Below are positions 57,614 through 64,000 of a stretch of DNA of 64,000 bases, one piece after another. Made by a program: the position numbers and the translations under genes. Under the pieces are notes generated by a model, which was given only the letters and a program-made list of their open reading frames with translations, made no database searches and had not been told where the DNA came from. The stretch is from Hedera helix (Eukaryota; Streptophyta; Magnoliopsida; Apiales; Araliaceae). The DNA lies in NCBI GenBank assembly GCA_947179155.2, contig OX359276.1, positions 47,796,953-47,860,952 of the forward strand. Direction: 5' to 3'. Position 1 is the stretch's first letter; each line of letters starts with the position of its first letter.

Positions 57614-60600
57614 ATGTGAGTATATTGTTTCAAGAAAGATAGATGGTACTAGTGTTAGTATATGAATCTTGAAGATTGACCTCTCAGGCTATGTGATATT
57701 AAGTTTTTAAAATGGGTTTTCTTTCTTGCGAAGTGTTTGGTCGTGGGTGGCTTTTATAAGGAATCAGAGAGAGAGAGATGGGGGTGTTAAAAGGGCTTGC
57801 TTTCTTTGTTTCCAGATACCCCTGTTCTTGGTGGGGCTTAAGGTATGTTCAGCCATGACTTGTAAGCCCGTCAAATTAACTTCCGAGTCTTGTTTGTATA
57901 TGATTTAATTTTTAACTTATAAATTATTTTTAAGAAGTAATAATTTTTTAGTTTAAAAAAAATGACACATAAATTATTTTAAATAAGTAAGTTTGACTAA
58001 TATAATGACTATTTTATCATTCATTTTTTTTCTAAATTACATCTAATCTCCCTCTTTATATCTCTCTCCCTCCTCTACTCTCTCCTTCCAATTATTTACA
58101 AAAGTCTGTTAAATTTGCACTTATTTTTTTTTTTAATTTTTTAATTGATATTAAAATTTTAAAAGTAATAATTAATTTTACATTTGAATAATTTTTTTAA
58201 GTTTTGCTTATTTTTTAATTATTATTTTTTGAGTTTTGCAAGTCTCAAAATGTATAAAGAATAATAGTAATTACAAAAAGAGAATACTACCATATTAAAA
58301 TGTTTAAAATAATAACTCATGTATATTATGTCAAAGAAAGAAAAAGGAAAAACTCATGGTTATTGAAGTTATGGTTATTTTTAATATTCTATTAATATTG
58401 GAATGATGATTCTTATAATAAAATGTTGAATTAATCTAATTTATTTATTTTTTGTTAATTTATTTAAACTTATAAGTCATTATCAATCAAATACATTTAT
58501 ACTTATTTTAATTTATTAGTCAAATTGTTATCCAATACTTTTTTTTATAAGTTACAACTAAAATAATTTATAATTTAATTTAAATTTTAACTTACAAGCG
58601 GAACCAGCGCAAAAGGAATTATATTATGAAAGAGTGGGATTAAAGAACGAATCTAAAGGAGAGGGAGAGGGAGAGGGAATATTGTTTTCTTTATTTGAGG
58701 GATTTCTTTATGACTTTAATCAGGGGAGGGTATATTGCTTTGCTTTGTTTGCCGCTGGGGTCAGTCAGTCAGTCGGTCCTTGTATATTCTAGTGCTATCA
58801 TATATTCTCATAAAAACCTCTACTTTCTTCTTCCTTTTCTGTTTCTTGTTTTTAAAGAAATTAAGAAGGGAAAAAACAAAGTAAGCTGGATATAGTTAGA
58901 AAGTTGAAAATGGCTTTTTAACCCCACACGCTGCTTGCTGTGCTGTCTGTCTTCTCGATGCTCTGTGCTAATATATAAGCTTAGCCATGGTTATTTATGG
59001 CAGTAGTTGTAAGTATTATTATATCTCTCTATTCTTCCCATACTTGTCAGCCCAAAAAGTAACAGTACTAGTACTATTTTAGTGATTAAATTGGTGAGGA
59101 CAATGAAGGGTCAACACTTATTTCAGGCATACTGTGCTAAACTATGATTTGTGGCCGGTCTGACCACCCATGACTGGTCATCAATAATAAGCAAGATCTT
59201 CTCTGACCTGATCCCAAAAACATAAAATTTAATCTGTATAAGTATTGTGGATCAAATTTAAATTTAATTATTATGGAGCGGAAGAGAGTTACAGTTTTGT
59301 TGCCAACTCTTGTAGACAAACTTGACCAGTTGAAAGAACCAAAATTTACTTACTTGATATTATTTACAATAAGCACAAATGGTAAACTTGAAACTTGCAT
59401 TTATATATATATATATAGACGGCTCCTTATCCGAAAGTGTTCTCGTCCTTCTTGCCTCTGCAGCATGTAGATAAGAGTGTGTATTTGTATGTACGTAATA
59501 AAAATATTTTAGTGTTTAGTAGAGAGCTTCAAAAGTGTTTTTAATACGTAGTGATTCTGCCACAAGTATTTTTGACCGAAACATTAAAATGTTCATACAT
59601 AGCACACAATTTTGTTAGATTTTGTTTATTCTTCCTTCAAAACATTTTTATAAATGTGTAGCCAATCATTATTTTAACTTCTTTTTTTATTATTATTATT
59701 TTTGTCAAAATATTTATATTATTTTATCTCAAACCACTGTGATTTAGAGTTGAAAGAGAGAAGAGTATTATTAATTATAGGGTAGGGTAGAAAAAGAAAG
59801 AAAAAAAAAAGATTTGAGTGTATTTAATTACAAGCAACTACCTACGACTACTAACAAGATTGAGGATTACTTGCTAGCTAGTCATAAAAAGTAGAAGCTT
59901 TACATAAACAAATTTAATTTACAAGCAAGAAATCAGGTACCACCTTTTTTATTGAGAATTAATATTTTTATAAATTAATTTAATATTTTCATAAATAAAT
60001 TTTATTTAATTTCATAAAAATATTAAATTAACTTATAAAAATATCAAATGCCTTCTTAATTCTTCTTTGTTGAACCTGCTACCGCTGCAGCTGCGAGAAA
60101 ATTAACTCATTACCCATTTCCATTAATGGGTTCTCTCACTCCCAAACACGTACACTACAGTTGATATAGTGGGCTCTCAAGCCCAAACATGTGCACAGCG
60201 TATCTTTGTCTGTTACGGATTTATTTATTTAGTTTAGTTTAATTAGGTGGCGTCGTCGTCGTCGTCTTTTAAGTTGAAATATAATTTAGCCGCTAGCTGT
60301 CACTTTCAAATTAACAATGGCTTCTGTTAAATAAAATATACTAGCAATAATTCATTGGAATGGATATGAATTGTGCTTTTGGGCCTATGGCAATTACAAC
60401 AGCTTGAAATATACGCGGCGTTCCAATATTTGGTCAAAAATAGGAGAAGTCAAATTACAACGCAACAATATACTAAGAATAAATATAATATAAGTGTCCG
60501 ACATGTAAATATAATATTTAAATATTATATTTATCTTAATTATTAAAAAGTAAAGTATGTCGTTGAAATCTGTATAATGCTCCACTCTTTAATTATCAAG

Positions 60601-61097
60601 ATAGATATAATATTTAATTTTGTGTTCGGATATTATACATGTGAACTTATCCATATACTAAACACGCACGTTATGTTTGGTGCCAATAATCCTACCAATT
60701 TACTGGAAAATCCTAATTAATTAATTAATTAATGCATCAAAAAATAGCCGAGGACCCAACTTGCATTTTTGGGCGATAGTTTGTACCAAATTTTAGAGGG
60801 CAGTCATTGCATGTTTGGGAGGGTGGGGAATAGACTCTAACCCAATTTATTCCAAAAGTTTAAGCGCAAGGCCGGAGATTTCATAATAACTTGAGCTAAA
60901 AATTTAGTTGATTAGTGTTGAGCACAACCCAAAATTATGTCCTATAACTTGTGAGGAGAAGAGCGAGGGAGTCTTGGCCACAAATCATATAAGATCGAAC
61001 ATTTTACACAAAAGTAGAGACGATATTATATTATATTATAGAATCACAAAGCAAAGCAAGGATAACAAGTTGATAAAGAAGCAGCAAGCTAGCTACT
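57614..61097. other. Spacer without recognised genes
   Basis: 57614-57780 is the likely promoter and leader of the NOI gene. 57840-58610 carries ACTTATAAGTCATT-type repeats like those of the 53.8-kb MITE, so another degraded element is likely. (GTC)n at 60250-60266. Otherwise AT-rich. Confidence 0.35.
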
Positions 61098-61757
61098 TCA
61101 GATCAACATAGAAATATTTGAGACATCATCCATCACAGGATCATCATCTTCTTCTTCTTCTTCATCCGAGAACACAATGCCTCCAGTGGGTTTTTCTCCT
61201 TCATCAACAATCTGCGACCCTGTCAGCAGTTCTTCTTCATCCTCATCAACTTTTTCTCCTTTTTCATGATCAGGCGAAACGTTGTCCAAGTCCTCGGGGT
61301 CTTCCTCTTCCTCTACGTAGTCATGATGTTCTTCCTTTCCGATATTTTCAGGTTCACAAATGCCCTTGTTAGTTTTATCTTCTACATGGCTGCTCACCTC
61401 TTCAACTTCTGGACTATCAACCTGCATCAATCATAATACCTGCTTATAATTATGTTATCAAAAACTTATTAATTAAACTCCTCTAATATCAGCAAATGTT
61501 TTATTATTATATATCCTAGTAAATAATGAGAACATTTAAGTTAGCCATATTCAAGTACGGACTATCAAAAAAATGGTAATGTCAAAAGTCTCAATTTTTT
61601 TTTTTGTGAAATAGTCAATCACAAGAAATTAACTCGATTATGATGATAATACCACATTATTTGTAACGAAAAATTTAAGACCTCTAATATTATTAAGAAA
61701 AAAAAAACTGCGTGTGTCGGTGTGTGTTTGAGAGAGAGAGACCTGGACGGATGCCAT
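61098..61757 (-). CDS. Small acidic protein, unknown function
   Basis: Exon 1 (61757-61743) is only 15 nt and encodes MASVQ, ending in CAG|GTCTCT. Exon 2 (61421-61098), after a GATGCAG acceptor, continues VDSPEVEEVSSHVEDKTNKG and ends NISMLI, total 112 residues. About 40% of residues are Asp or Glu, with runs EEEEDPED, VDEDEEELL and DEEEEEDDD. No globular domain, signal peptide or membrane span is seen, so it is probably disordered. I do not recognise the family; acidic low-complexity proteins of this size can be chaperone-like or nuclear, but nothing here proves it. The longer open frame beginning MMQVDS includes intron bases, so the spliced form is preferred. Gene reality is moderately supported by splice sites and uninterrupted biased coding sequence. 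Confidence 0.6.
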
Positions 61758-63211
61758 AAAGATTTTTGCGAGAATGAGTATAACAGCTACTGGTGTAAAT
61801 AATAATAAGAGAGTACAAAGGTTGAGGCACAACTGGGGATTTCAAATTGGGCCACTAAGAGGAATAAATATTAGTAGGAAATGAAGGGAATACAACAATT
61901 GATGCAGTTTTAAGACCCTATTTATAGAGAAATTTGTGTACGCTCAACAGTTCGTTATTGCCCTTTTATATATGCTTAAACAATATCTTTATTCTCCTTT
62001 AGTTCGTTTCGAACATGTTCTCATATTTGAAATTATACTTTTTTGATTGCAGCATCTAGATTGTACGTAGAGCCCACCACTAAAAAATTATTTGGCTTGA
62101 AAGTAACACAAGGGAAAAAATTGAACGCACACAAGTAATTCATATCCTTAATGTGTTTATCGTCCCCTTATCACTATGAATTTGCGAAAAAATTTAGATA
62201 ATTTACCTATAAGATATATATCAAGTCTATTTTATTAATAATTCACAGGTAAATTCTGTACGAAGCTGTTTTGTAGATGTTAAAAAAATTCAGTGTGTAA
62301 ATGTTAAAAATTTTGTCGGTATATTCCGAAGGAAAACTTAACTTCATTTAGTCAGTGTATATTTTGAAAGAAAATTGAACTTCACAATAAGTTTAAAAAA
62401 GTTGAAAGAATTTCAGAGAGTTATTAAATATTGAAATAAGTTACAGAAGGTTTTAAGAATTTCAGAGAGTTTGTAAATGTTGAAAGAATCTCAGAGAAAA
62501 TATAATGGTTCATTGTATATTCTGAAAGAAAATTGAACTTCACAATAAGTTACTAAAGGTTGAAAGAACTTTAGAGAGTCGATCATTAATTCAGTGTTTC
62601 AATGCTTCACAATAAGTTACAGAAGATTGAAATTCAGTTATATTATTTCACTTATGCGCGGTATGTTGCATTAAAGAGTTTTGTTACTTTCCAATGTGAA
62701 ACTAGTGAAAAGATAATTTTGTAAATAATAATCTCTTCATATACCCCACTTTAAAAATAATTAAAATATTATATATAATTTTTATTTGAATCATGTAAGA
62801 TTCTTTCTTAATCTCCTTATAATAGAGTATCAAATACACCTCTAATCTCATTTGAATTCAATTAATTAATGAGCCAAAATTAAACTAAAAAATGACCAAA
62901 AAATAATATATTAGAAGGCGCATTTTAATATGGCTCCTCCTAGATCTATATGAAGGAAAAGGGGGGGGTAGAATAAATTAAAAGTATATATTGCAATAAT
63001 TAATGGGTGGTAACCAAATAAGCAAGCTTCTTTTTAAGCTTTAACAAATCTTTAACTAGTTTATTGAATTGATCCAAAATTATTGTAGTACATATATTCT
63101 CGCATTTAATTACGAGATTTTGTATATATCAATTTTCCTTCCATTATATGGCATATTATCAACTTGAGAGAGAGAACAAAGAAAGAGGAAGGCAACGCCA
63201 CAATCTTGCCA
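61758..63211. other. Spacer with a 150-bp direct repeat
   Basis: Phrases such as GAAAGAAAATTGAACTTCAC and ACAATAAGTTACAGAAG recur at about 62368-62470, 62527-62560 and 62610-62640, forming an irregular tandem array. No gene recognised. Confidence 0.5.
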
Positions 63212-64000
63212 ATTCTGTTATTTTATTGGGACATTTTATATTAATCCCATAATATCGAATAAATTCAATAGTGTAGATGAGTTAATAAATATAATGAAGT
63301 TTTAAACTAATAGGTTAGTATTTTTGGTAAAGAAGTAATCCAACTTGCTAGCTTGTTGGGCTAGTCTATACAGGTGTACACTACATTAGTGATGAATTGA
63401 TGTAAAATGGATCGTTCAATTTTACTATAAGTGGTATCAGAGCTTATGGTTCGATGACCCCAAGTATCAGGTCTCTCTAGCTCTGCGTGGTGGAGCAAAT
63501 AGAGTTGAGTTAGGTGGAGCAAATAGAGTTGAGTTAGGTGGAGCATAAGGGATCACTCACGCGTTTGTCATTATGCAGTGAAGTATGATTTGAGTCAAAT
63601 AGAGCAGGTTAAGGACGGTTCTAGAAAGCTGCTCAGGATGAATAATTCATAAGAAATAAGATTGTACTCTCATGTTTGGCGCTATAGTGTGTGATACTTG
63701 TGATGAGTATTCAAGTGAAAGGTGAAAACTGTTGGGATGTTTCATATGAATCCCATAATATCGAACCGCGTAAATAGAGTTGCGTTGGGTGAAGTACAAA
63801 GGGGTCACTCACGCCACTACGCAGTGAAGTATGATTTGAATCGAATGGAGGGGTAAAGGATGGCTTTGGAAAGCTACTTAGAGTAAAAGGTTCATAAGTA
63901 TCAAGGTTTTACCCTCATGTTTGACAGTGACGTGATGGAATAGTACTAAAGTCAAGTATCCTCTTGAAGGACTCAATAATAACTACTCTAGTTTGTGATA
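63212..64000 (+). mobile_element. LTR retrotransposon 5' end with tRNA-iMet primer-binding site
   Basis: TGGTATCAGAGC at 63432-63443 is the standard plant primer-binding site complementary to the 3' end of initiator tRNA-Met, placed directly after a 218-bp LTR-like segment (about 63212-63430). The LTR-like start (TTGGGACATTTTATATTAAT, then CCCATAATATCGA) recurs at about 63730-63765, and internal phrases such as GGTCACTCACGC and GCAGTGAAGTATGATTTGA occur twice (63550-63600 and 63800-63840). A 29-bp unit GGTGGAGCAAATAGAGTTGA is tandemly repeated at 63490-63545. No gag or pol frame is seen before the window ends, so it may be a TRIM/LARD-type or truncated element that continues outside. Confidence 0.7.
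63432..63443 (+). other. Primer-binding site (tRNA-iMet)
   Basis: TGGTATCAGAGC, the twelve bases complementary to plant initiator methionine tRNA 3' end, immediately downstream of the LTR-like segment. Confidence 0.85.

Noticed and set aside
58925..58980. Possible miRNA-like stretch rich in CTGTCTGTC/GATGCTCTGTGC
   Set aside because: No complementary arm found within 200 bp, and it does not match miR156 or another miRNA I know.
63361..63546. Minus-strand open frame with LYLLHLTQ repeats
   Set aside because: It is the antisense of the tandem GGTGGAGCAAATAGAGTTGA repeat in the LTR element.

Overview
This window is nuclear DNA from a flowering plant, most likely a eudicot. The genes are split by GT-AG introns, the spacers are AT-rich, and the recognisable proteins are plant-specific: a U-box/ARM E3 ligase, a UNICORN-type AGC kinase, AIR12, a DUF26 protein, STOMAGEN and a NOI/RIN4 protein. 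Four genes (PUB9, AIR12, RABA5b, asparaginyl-tRNA synthetase 2) fall in the same order as I remember for Arabidopsis AT3G07360, AT3G07390, AT3G07410 and AT3G07420, so the window looks like a stretched version of that ancestral block. I cannot name the species.

Layout. 0-2.4 kb: gene debris (an LRR receptor-kinase shard, a MOCOS-like PLP-enzyme shard, an antisense coiled-coil gene shard) and a hAT-like remnant. 2.8-5.1 kb: PUB9-like U-box gene (+). 6.9-11.9 kb: seven-exon HINT3-like gene (-) that lacks an in-frame ATG and one splice acceptor. 12-17 kb: repeat-rich spacer. 17.0-18.4 kb: UCN/UCNL-like kinase (+). 18.4-29.3 kb: transposon-rich zone with an unidentified degenerate fragment, a long-arm MULE-like palindrome, a hAT element with a perfect 8-bp target duplication, a broken RPL32 gene (-) and a fused SDR/RD19-protease gene fragment. 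29.4-35.8 kb: AIR12 (+) and, in inverted orientation, a DOMON-cytochrome b561 gene (-), separated by an older copy of the same hAT type. 37.2 kb: the 3' exon of a RABA5b-like GTPase (-) with no visible 5' exon. 41.7 kb: DUF26 secreted protein (+). 42.7-45.4 kb: seven-exon asparagine-tRNA ligase (-) with degenerate catalytic motifs. 47.6 kb: solo LTR. 49.1-49.9 kb: EPFL9/STOMAGEN (+). 52.8 kb: small serine-rich protein gene with a frameshift (-). 56.5-57.6 kb: NOI/RIN4-like gene (-) with a 9-nt first coding exon. 61.1-61.8 kb: acidic protein (-) with a 15-nt first coding exon. 63.2 kb to the end: LTR retrotransposon end with a tRNA-iMet primer-binding site.

The genes do not form one pathway. 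Functional links are loose: AIR12 and the DOMON-b561 protein are both plasma-membrane/apoplast ascorbate-linked cytochromes and share a homologous DOMON exon, so they may be an old inverted duplication. I did not find a convincing undescribed system. The most informative oddities are the two gene-fragment fusions, the eroding HINT3-like gene, the motif-2/motif-3-deficient asparaginyl-tRNA synthetase paralog and the two related hAT elements built from GGCCTG repeats. All protein identifications are from memory of family sequences; no database search was run.
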